DNA of 64,000 nucleotides, taken from positions 248,001 through 312,000 of the forward strand of contig NZ_BJCL01000003.1 of assembly GCF_005403045.1 (NCBI RefSeq), read 5' to 3'. The DNA is from Pseudaquabacterium pictum (lineage in GTDB: Bacteria > Pseudomonadota > Gammaproteobacteria > Burkholderiales > Burkholderiaceae_C). This document shows positions 26,875-35,212 of this stretch, piece by piece (the first letter of the stretch is position 1; every line of letters starts with the position of its first letter). A program made the position numbers and the translations under genes. A model generated the notes under the pieces. It worked only from the letters and a program-made list of their open reading frames with translations. It made no database searches and was not told the DNA's origin.

Positions 26875-26986
26875 GTCTAACGTTTGAGCTAACCGGACCG
26901 TTGCGGTATGTGGCTAAAGGCCCAGAATGAAATGGAGGCCCTTTAGCCGCATGCCGCAATGGGTCCGGTTGAGCGAAGTGTTAGGC
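26875..26986 (-). repeat. attC, cassette 51
   Basis: 112 bp, major type; left core GTCTAAC, outer arm GAAGTGTTAGGC. Confidence 0.95.
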
Positions 26987-27028
26987 CGCAGCGCCAGGCT
27001 GGCGCCAGGCGGTTACATGTGCCACAAT

Positions 27029-27045
27029 GCAACCACATTGGTTGC
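27029..27045. promoter_or_regulatory. Palindrome upstream of the plus-strand toxin-antitoxin pair
   Basis: GCAACC, five bases, GGTTGC: a perfect 6-bp inverted repeat 15 bp before the antitoxin ATG. Position and symmetry fit an operator for the RHH antitoxin. A second inverted repeat of the type CGCCAG/CTGGCG lies just upstream at about 26992-27004. Confidence 0.5.
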
Positions 27046-27060
27046 CTTTTGGTGTGAGAC

Positions 27061-27306
27061 ATGCCCACGACCTTGACGTTGAAGAACATACCCGATGCCG
27101 TGTACGAGCGGTTGAAGAGCGCTGCAGAGATGCACCGACGAAGCTTGAACAGCGAAGCGATTGTGTGCCTTGAGGCTGTGCTGCTCCCGACGAAGCTGGC
27201 GCCGAGCGAGAGGCTTGCCAGGGCCAGAGAACTGCGTGCTGCGTTGCCAAGGCAGACGTTCTTTGCTGAGGACATTGAGAACGCGAAGCGAGATGGCAGG
27301 CCATGA
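27061..27306 (+). CDS. FitA/Arc-like RHH antitoxin, reverse orientation (cassette 51)
   Basis: 81 residues: TTLTLKNIPDAVYERLKSAAEMHRRSLNSEAI is a ribbon-helix-helix DNA-binding domain like FitA/VapB, and the C-terminus (LPRQTFFAEDIENAKRDGRP) would bind the PIN toxin. It faces the integrase, opposite to most cassettes, and has its own promoter/operator region. It overlaps the toxin by 4 bp. Confidence 0.87.
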   Translation: MPTTLTLKNIPDAVYERLKSAAEMHRRSLNSEAIVCLEAVLLPTKLAPSERLARARELRAALPRQTFFAEDIENAKRDGRP

Positions 27307-27698
27307 TCGTAGTTGATACGAACGTGCTGGCCTACCTGTACTTGCCAGGCGAGCACACGGCCGCGGCGGAAGCGCTACTTGAGCGAGCTCCGGACTGGAG
27401 CGCACCGATTCTTTGGAGAAGCGAATTCCGAAACATCTTGGCCGGCTATGTGCGACGGAACGACATTTCTTTTGAGCAAGCTGTGAGCTTGCAGGCAGAA
27501 GCTGAAAGCCTGTTGGCAGGCGGTGAATATGAGGTCGAATCCCGCGCAGTTATGGAGCTTGGTCGAGATAGCGACTGCTCCGCGTACGACTGCGAGTTCG
27601 TTGCTCTAGCGATGAAGTTGGACACGAAGCTCTTCACAATGGACAAGAAGCTTTTACGAGCCTTCCCGAACCGCGCGCTGCCAATTTCTGCGGCCTAA
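27303..27698 (+). CDS. VapC/FitB-like PIN-domain toxin, reverse orientation (cassette 51)
   Basis: 131 residues: IVVDTNVLAYLYLPGE (Asp), LWRSEFRNILAGY (Glu), DCSAYDCEFVALA (Asp) and LFTMDKKLLRAFP (Asp) make the PIN active site. The ATG overlaps the antitoxin stop (ATGA). Its TAA stop uses the GCCTAAC core of the neighbouring attC at 27693. Confidence 0.9.
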   Translation: MIVVDTNVLAYLYLPGEHTAAAEALLERAPDWSAPILWRSEFRNILAGYVRRNDISFEQAVSLQAEAESLLAGGEYEVESRAVMELGRDSDCSAYDCEFVALAMKLDTKLFTMDKKLLRAFPNRALPISAA

Positions 27699-27804
27699 CG
27701 TTTGAGCTAACCTGACCGTTGCGGCATGTGGCTAAAGGCCCAGAATGAAATGGCGGGCCTTTTGCCGCATGCCGCAATGGGTCCTGTTGAGCGAACGGTT
27801 AGGC
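27693..27804 (-). repeat. attC, cassette 50
   Basis: 112 bp, major type with paired changes CCTGACCG and GGTCCTG in the stem. Confidence 0.95.
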
Positions 27805-28401
27805 ATCACGCGAGGTCTTCGGGCGCCATTGGTTTGCCCTTTCATTTCTGCTCGCGAGTGTTGCCGTTTCTGTAACGCGTTTCGCCCGTGTTGCTGGGGT
27901 CTTGGCACTAACGATCCACTCTAGGATGCCACGTTTGACAGACCTTGGGAACAGATTGAAGTTCTCGCTGGCTTGCGGATAGCTCGCAAGCGCTTGACCA
28001 AGGTCCTCTGGGACGATTAAGTCTTCTACGGCATCTAGTTTCGACCATGTTCCGTCTGCTTTCGCGAGTTCGACCTTGCGCAAGCCTGCTTCAGCCATCA
28101 GGCCGGCCTGAGTCAGCCTATCAACCCGGATCTTGTTTGGTCTTGACCAGCCGGTGCCGGACTTTCGCGGCGCGAACCATAGAAGGGTACGTTCTGCATC
28201 CAACTTGTTGGGCTTGCTATCTACCCATCCAAAACACAAAGCTTCTTCGACAGCTTCATCGTATTCGAATCTTGGCTTCCCAGTGTCCTTCTTGAAGGAC
28301 ACCAGCCAAACGCCAGTCGTTCGAGTGTGATTCTGCTCAAGCCATATTCGCCAGTCCCCGCGCGTGAGCGGTTGTATTGATGGTTGAGGTGCTTCGGTCA
28401 A
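27799..28401 (-). CDS. YdeI/OmpD-associated family protein (cassette 50)
   Basis: 200 residues. LTRGDWRIWLEQNHTRTTGVWLVSFKK, then YDEAVEEALCFGWVDSKPNKLD and WFAPRKSGTGWSRPNKIRVDRLTQAGLM, the recognisable core of the YdeI/OmpD-associated (bacteriocin-protection) family. Function is not biochemically settled. The C-terminus has an Arg/Thr-rich helix-rich tail (ETATLASRNERANQW). The stop is supplied by attC. Confidence 0.88.
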   Translation of the reverse strand: MTEAPQPSIQPLTRGDWRIWLEQNHTRTTGVWLVSFKKDTGKPRFEYDEAVEEALCFGWVDSKPNKLDAERTLLWFAPRKSGTGWSRPNKIRVDRLTQAGLMAEAGLRKVELAKADGTWSKLDAVEDLIVPEDLGQALASYPQASENFNLFPRSVKRGILEWIVSAKTPATRAKRVTETATLASRNERANQWRPKTSRDA

Positions 28402-28410
28402 TTTGGTGAG

Positions 28411-28522
28411 GCCTAACGTTTGAGCTAACCGGACCGTTGCGGCGTGTGGCTAAAAGCCCAGAATGAAATGGCGGGCTTTTGGCCGCCCGCCGCAATGGGT
28501 CCGGTTGAGTGATTGGTTAGGC
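28411..28522 (-). repeat. attC, cassette 49
   Basis: 112 bp, major type; outer arm GAGTGATTGGTTAGGC. Confidence 0.95.
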
Positions 28523-28556
28523 GTCACTTTGGACGCATCCGTTGGCGCGGTAGTTC

Positions 28557-28937
28557 TCAACTCGGTTTATCCTTCGGGTCTTTCGAGAAGACTTGAAAGT
28601 AGACTGAAATCGGCTTGCCAGTCATTGGCCAGTTACAGTTATCAAACCAGACCCAGACAGTTTGTCCTATTGCCAATTCAATTCTATCGATATCCCCGCC
28701 AAAGGCGCTATATATCTCGGCCTTGTTGCGTAGGCGAATAGTTACAAGCCTTTTAGTGCTTGTTTGACGGATTGTTACATCAAGTCCATCGAGCACTGCT
28801 ATCGTCCCATGCAGATTCGCCGGTGATGGTTTCACGTCTGATCCATCTGGGACGGGTAATCTACAGCCTGCTGCGGATGAACTCCCAAATGAAGCCATAG
28901 CAAGAATCAGTATGGGCATCGCGAGTGGTCGCAGCAT
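28557..28937 (-). CDS. Putative lipoprotein (cassette 49)
   Basis: 126 residues from ATG 28935-28937. N-terminal hydrophobic stretch MLRPLAMPILILAMASF, then SSSAAGCRLPVPDG, a plausible lipobox with Cys at about residue 24. The rest looks like a small beta-rich domain (GTIAVLDGLDVTIRQTSTKRL, IGQTVWVWFDNCNWP). Unknown function, probably envelope. The longer frame includes translated attC. Confidence 0.62.
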   Translation of the reverse strand: MLRPLAMPILILAMASFGSSSAAGCRLPVPDGSDVKPSPANLHGTIAVLDGLDVTIRQTSTKRLVTIRLRNKAEIYSAFGGDIDRIELAIGQTVWVWFDNCNWPMTGKPISVYFQVFSKDPKDKPS

Positions 28938-28948
28938 GACTTTGTGAC

Positions 28949-29060
28949 GCCTAACGTTTGAGCTAACCGGACCGTTGCGGCATGCGGCTAAAGGCTCAGA
29001 ATGCAATGGAGGGCCTTTAGCCGCATGCCGCAATGGGTCCGGTTGAGCGAATGGTTAGGC
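28949..29060 (-). repeat. attC, cassette 48
   Basis: 112 bp, major type, cores GCCTAAC and GTTAGGC. Confidence 0.95.
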
Positions 29061-29061
29061 G

Positions 29062-29691
29062 TCACTTGCGCTGCAGCACAGCAACTAGTTCAAAGTTGGG
29101 ATCGTCTGCGAAGTCTCCGGGCGCAATGAATCCTAGTTCATTCCACTTTACCTTGAGCCCGGCTTCTTCGTAGCAACGAGCGACATATTCGGAGCAGATG
29201 TATTCGCTGTCCGGTTCAATTTTTTTCTTTTGCTTCTTGGAGAAAGGAATTCTCGATGCCATGATTCTTGCTGCAATCTTCGCGATCTCGTCATTGTCAT
29301 AAGGGTAGCCAAACTGATCAATGGCGAACTGAGAAAGCTGAGTTAGAGCACCATGCTTCGCGACGCTCTCAAATTCGGTGTGCCGGATAACGGCGATGCC
29401 GCCAGGGTAGGGGTTGCCATCCTTTTTGTAGTTCTCAAGATATTTGGACAGGCGAACGGTTCTTACACCGATGGACTCTACGCTCTCAAGCAGTATGATT
29501 CGATCAATTTCGTCAAGGCGTAGGACGAATGCCACATGACTCCAGACGCTGTCCGTAGCGTTCTGGATCATCGCCGAGAAGAAGCCGGTACCCGAGCACA
29601 GTACGACGTCGCCGTTTCGCAGTTCGCTTCTCACATCGTTGTAGTAGTTGCGAACCTTGTTAGTAGGAAACGTTTTTCGAGATAGTGCCAT
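29062..29691 (-). CDS. YiiX/NlpC-P60-like cysteine hydrolase (cassette 48, gene 2)
   Basis: 209 residues from ATG 29689-29691, which has AGAGGA upstream. NGDVVLCSGTGFFSAMIQ followed by SVWSHVAFVLR gives the start of a permuted NlpC/P60 (YiiX/YebB) fold with the catalytic His, and YICSEYVARCYEEAG carries the catalytic Cys. Such enzymes hydrolyse amide or ester bonds in peptides or lipids. No signal peptide is visible, so it may act in the cytoplasm. Shares its cassette with the gene at 29737-30138. Confidence 0.75.
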   Translation of the reverse strand: MALSRKTFPTNKVRNYYNDVRSELRNGDVVLCSGTGFFSAMIQNATDSVWSHVAFVLRLDEIDRIILLESVESIGVRTVRLSKYLENYKKDGNPYPGGIAVIRHTEFESVAKHGALTQLSQFAIDQFGYPYDNDEIAKIAARIMASRIPFSKKQKKKIEPDSEYICSEYVARCYEEAGLKVKWNELGFIAPGDFADDPNFELVAVLQRK

Positions 29692-29736
29692 GTTGTCCTC
29701 TCTAATTGTAATGTACACGCGAGATATCTGTCGCGG

Positions 29737-30138
29737 CTAACAAGCGGGTTGGAGCCAGATGCGTGCGAGAACCGCAGTTGCTGTGAGGATACTCAGTCCG
29801 ATGTGCATCCCCTTAATGAGGGTTGGATCATCCGGTTGATTGAGGTCAAGAATTGGAAGAAACTGTGGAGTGATTGGCTCTGAAGGTTGTTCCTTGTACT
29901 TCTGAATCGCCCTCCAGACAGCAAGCGCCACTTCTTGCGATGACACCACAAGGCGACAGTTCAGAAAAGCGAAGATCGCATAAGCGACCGTAAGTCCAAT
30001 GAGTAGTTCAGGCGGGGGCTTGCTCGATGCCCACGCGAACCCAATTACGCCCGCGGTGACGGCTTGGTAGTAGGCCCAGAACTTGTGAGTTTGATCAGAG
30101 ATGCTGCGTAGGTGTGACATCGCATCGGTGAGTTTCAT
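29737..30138 (-). CDS. Small membrane protein (cassette 48, gene 1)
   Basis: 133 residues from ATG 30136-30138 (GGAAAC upstream). Helices at about 26-43 (AVTAGVIGFAWASS), 48-66 (LLIGLTVAYAIFAFLNC) and 110-127 (HIGLSILTATAVLARIW). Unknown function. A GTTAGCC (rc of 29735-29741) overlaps its stop codon, exactly like an attC R' core but without the rest of an attC, suggesting that two cassettes fused here. Confidence 0.62.
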   Translation of the reverse strand: MKLTDAMSHLRSISDQTHKFWAYYQAVTAGVIGFAWASSKPPPELLIGLTVAYAIFAFLNCRLVVSSQEVALAVWRAIQKYKEQPSEPITPQFLPILDLNQPDDPTLIKGMHIGLSILTATAVLARIWLQPAC

Positions 30139-30298
30139 GTCGTTTCCAGTGGTGGTTGAACCCTGTATTGTTGAAGAAAAGCTGATGAGGCCTGTACAAG
30201 CGCTCGAAGTTGCGCATTGGCACATTTGGGTTTCGATGTGTGCGGCAATGCTGAGCGGCTTTGCTCGTGCTGCGTTGGGGTGCGCGTTCTTGTGTGAC

Positions 30299-30410
30299 GC
30301 CTAACGTTTGAGCTAACCGGACCGTTGCGGTATGTGGCTAAAGGCCCAGAATGAAATGGCGGGCCTTTAGCCGCATGCCGCAATGGGTCCGGTTGAGCGA
30401 ATGGTTAGGC
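30299..30410 (-). repeat. attC, cassette 47
   Basis: 112 bp, major type. Confidence 0.95.
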
Positions 30411-30437
30411 ATCGGCGGTTCAATCATTAAAGTGAGT

Positions 30438-30935
30438 TCATTCACGCTTGAATGCAGTATGACCGGTTTCGCACATTTGATTTGACTCATCGGATTGCGT
30501 TGGGCGTTGCTTCTTGCATTCGGTGTACTGATGACCAGAATGCCACCATACCTCACAACCGGCGCGTTTCACGTCCAAAAAAGTCTTGTATTTAGCAAGA
30601 CCGGGCTCGATAAACACAACATTGCTTGCGGAATCCTGCATCGGATTCTCTGTCGCCACAAATTCAGAATAACCAACATACCCGCCCAACGAATTCTTGG
30701 AATTGACCAGGCCGCATAGAGATTTGCCATTGTCGCCACTAGATGCGGTAAGGTTTTTGAACTGTGCCGATTCAGGATCCTTGAGCCGAACCTTCACGAG
30801 ATCGATCAGCTTCGCATTGTCCTTCTGAATTTGCTGCTGTAATTTGATGTATTTCTGCTCAGTGGTTTCCGAGCATGAGGAGAGCAGTGCAAGAGAAAGC
30901 AGCATCGGTACAGTGACTAAAAGTCGTTGAGCCAT
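30438..30935 (-). CDS. Putative lipoprotein (cassette 47)
   Basis: 165 residues. Signal with lipobox LLSSC (MAQRLLVTVPMLLSLALLSSC, Cys21). A helical stretch QKYIKLQQQIQKDNAKLIDL is followed by VRLKDPESAQFKNL and CGLVNSKNSLGGYVGYSEFV, a pattern met in several uncharacterised proteobacterial lipoproteins. Paired cysteines later (CEVWWHS, CKKQ, MCETG). Envelope protein of unknown role. Confidence 0.68.
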   Translation of the reverse strand: MAQRLLVTVPMLLSLALLSSCSETTEQKYIKLQQQIQKDNAKLIDLVKVRLKDPESAQFKNLTASSGDNGKSLCGLVNSKNSLGGYVGYSEFVATENPMQDSASNVVFIEPGLAKYKTFLDVKRAGCEVWWHSGHQYTECKKQRPTQSDESNQMCETGHTAFKRE

Positions 30936-30984
30936 AGTGATGTAGAGAGAGATTTGAGGTAGAGCGCAGGTGACGGATTCCGAT

Positions 30985-31096
30985 GCCTAACGTTTGAGGT
31001 AACCGGACCGTTGCGGTATGTGGCTAAAGGCCCAGAATGAAATGGCGGGCCTTTAGCCGCATGCCGCAATGGGTCCGGTTGAGCGCCGTGTTATGC
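30985..31096 (-). repeat. attC, cassette 46
   Basis: 112 bp, major hairpin but outer core GTTATGC, matching family C. Confidence 0.95.
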
Positions 31097-31360
31097 GTAG
31101 CGCCAACGACGAAGCGGTGACGCCAGCAGTGTACGGACGCGGGTTGAAGCTGAGCCAGCCGGCAAGAGCCAATGCGCGGCAGGTGGTTGAGCGCGGGACA
31201 CAAAACCTTTGCGGACGGAACTGATTGACGCGTGGCGATGGCAGTCTCTGTGCGCTGACATGGTTCTCGGTGCACCGAGGGAACAACTGCCAGAGCGGCG
31301 GAGTTTTGCTGAGGTTCGGGCCGGCCACCGAATGCATTTGATTTTCGCGGGGTACCTGAC
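31097..31360. other. Gene-less cassette, family C (cassette 46)
   Basis: 264 bp, the same length as five other copies. Begins CGTAGCGCCAACGACGAAGCG next to attC and ends GGGGTACCTGAC. Overlapping frames are open on the minus strand but diverge freely between copies. Confidence 0.7.
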
Positions 31361-31471
31361 GCATAACGTTCTAGCTAACCGGACCGTTGCGGTGTGGCGG
31401 CATTTGGGCTACGGTTTTGTAGCCCAAATGGCGGCACGCCGCAATGGGTCCGGTTGAGCGCAGTGTTATGC
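31361..31471 (-). repeat. attC, cassette 45
   Basis: 111 bp, second hairpin type (GGCATTTGGGCTACGG / GTAGCCCAAATGGCGGC arms); cores GCATAAC and GTTATGC. Confidence 0.95.
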
Positions 31472-31735
31472 GTAGCGCCAACGACGAAGCGGAAACGCCC
31501 GCCGCGCGTGGTGGCTGATTGAAGCTGAGCCAGCCTGCATGAGCCAATGCGCGGCAGGTGGTTGAGCGCGGGACACAAAACCGTTGCATGCGGAACTGAT
31601 TGACGCGTGGCGATGGCAGTCTCTGTGCGCTGACATGGTTCTCGGTGCACCGAGACAATGGCTGCCAGAGCGATGGAGTCTTGTCGAGGTCAACGCTGGC
31701 CACCGACTGCATTTGATTTGCGCGGGGTACCTGAC
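31472..31735. other. Gene-less cassette, family C (cassette 45)
   Basis: 264 bp. As far as I can compare by eye it is identical to 35641-35904, and the identity extends through the flanking attC sites. Confidence 0.7.
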
Positions 31736-31847
31736 GCATAACGTTTGAGCTAACCGGACCGTTGCGGTATGTGGCTAAAGGCCCAGAATGAAATGGCGGG
31801 CCTTTAGCCGCATGCCGCAATGGGTCCGGTTGAGCGAATGGTTAGGC
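31736..31847 (-). repeat. attC, cassette 44
   Basis: 112 bp, major type; left core GCATAAC from the family C cassette on its left. Confidence 0.95.
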
Positions 31848-31915
31848 GTCACCGCGTTTATTGGGCGGTTGAGAATGCTAATCACTGATAGCTCCTGTTC
31901 TTCGCGTTGGTGGCT

Positions 31916-32239
31916 TCACGCAAACTCCAAGTAGAGCGCAAATAGGGTTGAAGCAAACCCCAACCAGAACACGGCGCTGAGTAGACGAGCAACGATGATC
32001 AGCCTTCTGGTCTGGGGCTCAGTCATCAGTGCGCGGGACTCGCGCCCCCAGATGAACTGCCGCTTGATTGGCGTTGCATAACCCGGTAGTCCTGCGCTGA
32101 ACGTCCAGTCGGAGATTTGTTGCGCTATGGGATGTCCGGCTGCTTGCAACTTAGCAACCAACCGCTCACGCACTAGTTGAAGTCCGGCGACTGGAATCAC
32201 CAGTGCGAAAGGAAAGATCCAGAAGATGGTGTCCGACAT
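31916..32239 (-). CDS. Small membrane protein (cassette 44)
   Basis: 107 residues from ATG 32237-32239. N-terminal helix DTIFWIFPFALVIPVAGLQL and C-terminal helix LIIVARLLSAVFWLGFASTL frame a cytosolic or periplasmic middle (GYATPIKRQFIWGRESRAL). Family not recognised. The upstream extension of the frame is translated attC. Confidence 0.6.
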   Translation of the reverse strand: MSDTIFWIFPFALVIPVAGLQLVRERLVAKLQAAGHPIAQQISDWTFSAGLPGYATPIKRQFIWGRESRALMTEPQTRRLIIVARLLSAVFWLGFASTLFALYLEFA

Positions 32240-32259
32240 GCGACGGTGGTGCCTGTGAC

Positions 32260-32371
32260 GCCTAACGTTTGAGCTAACCGGACCGTTGCGGTATGTGGCT
32301 AAAGGCCCAGAATGAAATGGAGGGCCTTTAGCCGCATGCCGCAATGGGTCCGGTTGAGCGAATGGTTAGGC
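32260..32371 (-). repeat. attC, cassette 43
   Basis: 112 bp, major type. Confidence 0.95.
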
Positions 32372-32505
32372 CGCATTTTTGGCGTTGATGGAAGGCGACG
32401 ATTTATTGAAGCCTACTGCGGGCCTGACTGATGCTTGCGCCGCATGTAACGTACCGACTTACTTCACACAAGTAGGTTACACAACGAGTATTACCGTGAC
32501 GCCGA

Positions 32506-32892
32506 TCATGTCTTCGGCTTGAACACTTTAGTTTGCTTGAGCTCACCGCTCCTGTCGTACAGCTTCCACTCGCCAACTTTCTTCCCGTCTTCGTAGTTGC
32601 CCTCGTCCCACAACTGGCCGTTCTCGTAGTAGCGCTTCCATGGACCCACCTGATGCCCACAGTTGAAGGCTCCCGCCTGAAGTGGCGCGCCATTTTCACG
32701 CCACCACTCCCAGAAGCCATCAAGCTCTCCATCCGAGTAGTTACCCACAGCCTTCAGTCCGCCGCTTTTATAGTACCAATCCCATTTCCCATCCCGCTTC
32801 CCATCCTTCATGTGTCCTTTGCCAGACAGGCCTCCATCGGCGAACAGTTCCGTGCAGGGACCATCTAGCGGTGTTGGATTCTCTGACTTCAT
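32506..32892 (-). CDS. MORN-variant repeat protein, YwqK-like (cassette 43)
   Basis: 128 residues made of about five MORN_2-type repeats with the pattern GxxKDGKRDGKWxWYYxSGxL: GHMKDGKRDGKWDWYYKSG, GNYSDGELDGFWEWWREN, HQVGPWKRYYENGQL, GNYEDGKKVGEWKLYDRSG. Such proteins are often annotated as YwqK-family antitoxins, though no toxin gene lies in the cassette. It ends 134 bp before its attC, so the cassette has an unusually long 3' untranslated part (32372-32505). Confidence 0.82.
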   Translation of the reverse strand: MKSENPTPLDGPCTELFADGGLSGKGHMKDGKRDGKWDWYYKSGGLKAVGNYSDGELDGFWEWWRENGAPLQAGAFNCGHQVGPWKRYYENGQLWDEGNYEDGKKVGEWKLYDRSGELKQTKVFKPKT

Positions 32893-32919
32893 GGCACCTC
32901 TGAAAGTGACCGATATGCG

Positions 32920-33031
32920 GCCTAACGTTGAAGCTAACCGGACCGTTGCGGCATGCGGCTAAAAGCCCAGAATGAAATGGCGGGCTTTTGGCCGCATGCC
33001 GCAATGGGTCCGGTTGAGCGACCTGTTAGGC
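32920..33031 (-). repeat. attC, cassette 42
   Basis: 112 bp with the family A features GTTGAAGC and GACCTGTTAGGC. Confidence 0.95.
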
Positions 33032-33481
33032 CGCATTTGTGGACGGCTGCCGACCTGGACAGCGATGGCCAAGCGCGCCGGTAACACGACTGCGCAAGAA
33101 CTTGGTGCTTTAGGCCACGGACTTGAACGAAGCGGCATGCGGCCCACGCTAACCGAACAAGAGGCACGGTGCAACAAGGGCCGCACCGAAGAACTGACTG
33201 CGCGGCGCAGCACGCCGGCGCGACGCGCCAACCAACAACAAGAGAAAGCAGCGTTCGCAAGCTGGCAGGGACTGCACGCCAGAACAGCCACCGGGCCTAT
33301 GTTCTTCATGGTGCCCGCAGCCGCCTCGACGCCTAGAACGACCACCGTGCGTGCCTTGTCTTGACTTTGCGCGCTGGCCTTGCCGGAAGCGGGCTGACTG
33401 TGCCGACCAGTGTGGAAACTGCCGAGCGCGCGCAGAACTGCATTCATTGCCGTTGGCAAGCGGCGCCGGTTCAAATATGCG
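33032..33481. other. Gene-less cassette, family A, long copy (cassette 42)
   Basis: 450 bp, about 40 bp longer than other copies; the right third differs. Hairpin III keeps its stem with loop GAC (GGCGC-GAC-GCGCC near 33213-33225), and the GCGGCCC/GGGCCGC outer stem is present. Confidence 0.65.
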
Positions 33482-33593
33482 GCCTAACGTTTGAGCTAAC
33501 CGGACCGTTGCGGTTTGTGGCTAAAGGCCCAGAATGAAATGGCGGGCCTTTGGCCGCATGCCGCAATGGGTCCGGTTGAGCGAATGGTTAGGC
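33482..33593 (-). repeat. attC, cassette 41
   Basis: 112 bp, major type. Confidence 0.95.
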
Positions 33594-34163
33594 ATCAGTG
33601 TTCGTTGTGAGCCTGCGCAGAAGCGCTAGTGCCGCCTGCGTTGAAGACACAAGCTCATGATCGGACATTTGCTGCCTCGAAGCTAGGGCATTGAGCAAAT
33701 GCTGTCTAGCTTCGCCGTACAGACCTGCTTGCAGCTCGGCCTTGCCAAGGTGGTGATACGCAAAGTGCTGAAGGTCAGCGAGCGCTGGATCTGCGTTGCT
33801 TCTGGACAGTGCTGCTCGGGCAATCTCAACTGCTGCGGCAGCATCGTTGATCGCCTGGAGGGCTTGGACTTGTCGCAGTTGTGTCGCAATCAGGCCTCTG
33901 TAGTCCTGGATCGACTCTTGTGAGCGGGCGCAGTCATGCAGTGTCTTGAGCGCTTCATCTTTGCGACCAAAGCAGATGAACATGAAGGCAACTTGGCTAC
34001 GTGACCGCGAAGCTTGTCTTTGGTCCCTTTCGAACTCCAGATTTGCCAGCAGGCTGTTTATTGCAGCTTGCATGAGCTCTGGTCGGGATGCCTCTGGAAG
34101 CAACCAAGGTGGGCCCAGAACGTATTCAGTATTGACCGTACCGTCGACGGTTAAAGCCTTCAC
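33588..34163 (-). CDS. TPR-like helical repeat protein (cassette 41)
   Basis: 191 residues from a GTG at 34161-34163; no ATG lies between attC and the first conserved-looking residues. Alpha-solenoid pattern: KDEALKTLHDCARSQESIQDY, LRQVQALQAINDAAAAVEIARAALS, FAYHHLGKAELQAGLYGEARQHLLNAL, which are TPR-like pairs. Probably a protein-binding scaffold. The stop codon is in the attC core. Confidence 0.62.
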   Translation of the reverse strand: MKALTVDGTVNTEYVLGPPWLLPEASRPELMQAAINSLLANLEFERDQRQASRSRSQVAFMFICFGRKDEALKTLHDCARSQESIQDYRGLIATQLRQVQALQAINDAAAAVEIARAALSRSNADPALADLQHFAYHHLGKAELQAGLYGEARQHLLNALASRQQMSDHELVSSTQAALALLRRLTTNTDA

Positions 34164-34171
34164 TACCTGAT

Positions 34172-34283
34172 GCCTAACGTTTGAGCTAACCGGACCGTTG
34201 CGGTATGTGGCTAAAGGCCCAGAATGAAATGGCGGGCCTTTAGCCGCATGCCGCAATGGGTCCGGTTGAGCGAAGGGTTAGGC
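34172..34283 (-). repeat. attC, cassette 40
   Basis: 112 bp, major type; outer arm GAAGGGTTAGGC. Confidence 0.95.
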
Positions 34284-34790
34284 CGCACTTTCGATCACGG
34301 TTGACAATCTTATCTCACAGAGGCGCATGAACTCTGTATTCCCCCGTGCTTCAAGGGTGCCGCTACTTATCAGTGCCGCCACACGCTGAGCATAGAAGCC
34401 AAGTGGAACAGCTGAGAACCGATTATCAAGTGACACTAGGGTCTCACCAATGACTCGTATGGCTTTCGTCCAGGTACATGTGGTATTGGTCAATAGTTCA
34501 TGGTCGATAGTGTCGATATCTGCGTTCTTTAGTTGCGCTACAGCCTTCTGTTCCGACTCGTGCAAACAATGATCAGAAGTAGGCTCTACTTCCTCTAGTT
34601 CTGGACAAAGTGCTATTGCGTGTGATCTCAGCACTTCATGACTGCCTACCAGCATAGTTGCAAGGGCCCTTAGGTGGCCGCTTCTTTCGGCGGGATCTGT
34701 TGCTGCCATAACATCTGCGACTGATGCAGTCAGCGCAGCTTTGGCGTGTTCAAGCGCGGCTTGAAGATCAATAGATTTTTCTTGAGGCAT
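34278..34790 (-). CDS. Hypothetical protein (cassette 40)
   Basis: 170 residues, soluble, mostly helical (LQAALEHAKAALTASVADVM, HLRALATMLVGSHEVLRSHA, TWTKAIRVIGETLVSLDNRF). Acidic. No known motif found. The stop codon is in the attC core. Only 27 bp separate its start from the next attC, so it must rely on read-through or the 5' attC region for expression. Confidence 0.6.
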   Translation of the reverse strand: MPQEKSIDLQAALEHAKAALTASVADVMAATDPAERSGHLRALATMLVGSHEVLRSHAIALCPELEEVEPTSDHCLHESEQKAVAQLKNADIDTIDHELLTNTTCTWTKAIRVIGETLVSLDNRFSAVPLGFYAQRVAALISSGTLEARGNTEFMRLCEIRLSTVIESAA

Positions 34791-34817
34791 TTCTTAGTGC
34801 GCGATGGCTGCTGTGCG

Positions 34818-34926
34818 GCCTAACGTTTGAGCTAACCGGCATTTTGCGGCATGCGGCAGTTGGGCGAGAATAATGAAGCCCAACTGCCGCATGCCGCAAA
34901 ATGTCCGGTTGAGCGATTGGTTAGGC
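34818..34926 (-). repeat. attC, cassette 39
   Basis: 109 bp variant with GGCATTTTGCGGCATGCGG arms; cores standard. Confidence 0.93.
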
Positions 34927-34987
34927 GTCGGTGTTCGATGGCGCCGGCTAGTGCGACAGCGCCTGGCAAGTGCTAGACTCATGACCC

Positions 34988-35212
34988 ATGAACGCTCGCA
35001 TTGACCACCTGTTGGACGAGGCACTGTCTCTTCCTACTGACGACAGATCTGCACTCGTTGTAGCGCTGCTCGACAGTCTTGAAGGAAGTGATGATGCCAG
35101 CGTCTCTGACGCTTGGCGACAAGAAATTCGTCGCCGGCGCGCTGGGTTACGTGATGGGACGATAGTGCCGGTGGCTTGGGCAGAGGCTAAAGCAAGGCTT
35201 TCTGCGCTGTGA
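34988..35212 (+). CDS. Addiction-module antitoxin (TIGR02574-like), reverse orientation (cassette 39)
   Basis: 74 residues: IDHLLDEALSLPTDDRSALVVALLDSLEG and AWRQEIRRRRAGLRDG..PVAWAEAKARL, the standard layout of the putative addiction module component family paired with ParE-type toxins. It faces the integrase. The TGA stop overlaps the toxin GTG. Confidence 0.87.
   Translation: MNARIDHLLDEALSLPTDDRSALVVALLDSLEGSDDASVSDAWRQEIRRRRAGLRDGTIVPVAWAEAKARLSAL

Noticed and set aside
31371-31820. 149-residue minus-strand frames repeated in all family C cassettes
   Set aside because: They begin in attC, have no ribosome site, and amino-acid changes between copies are as frequent as silent ones.
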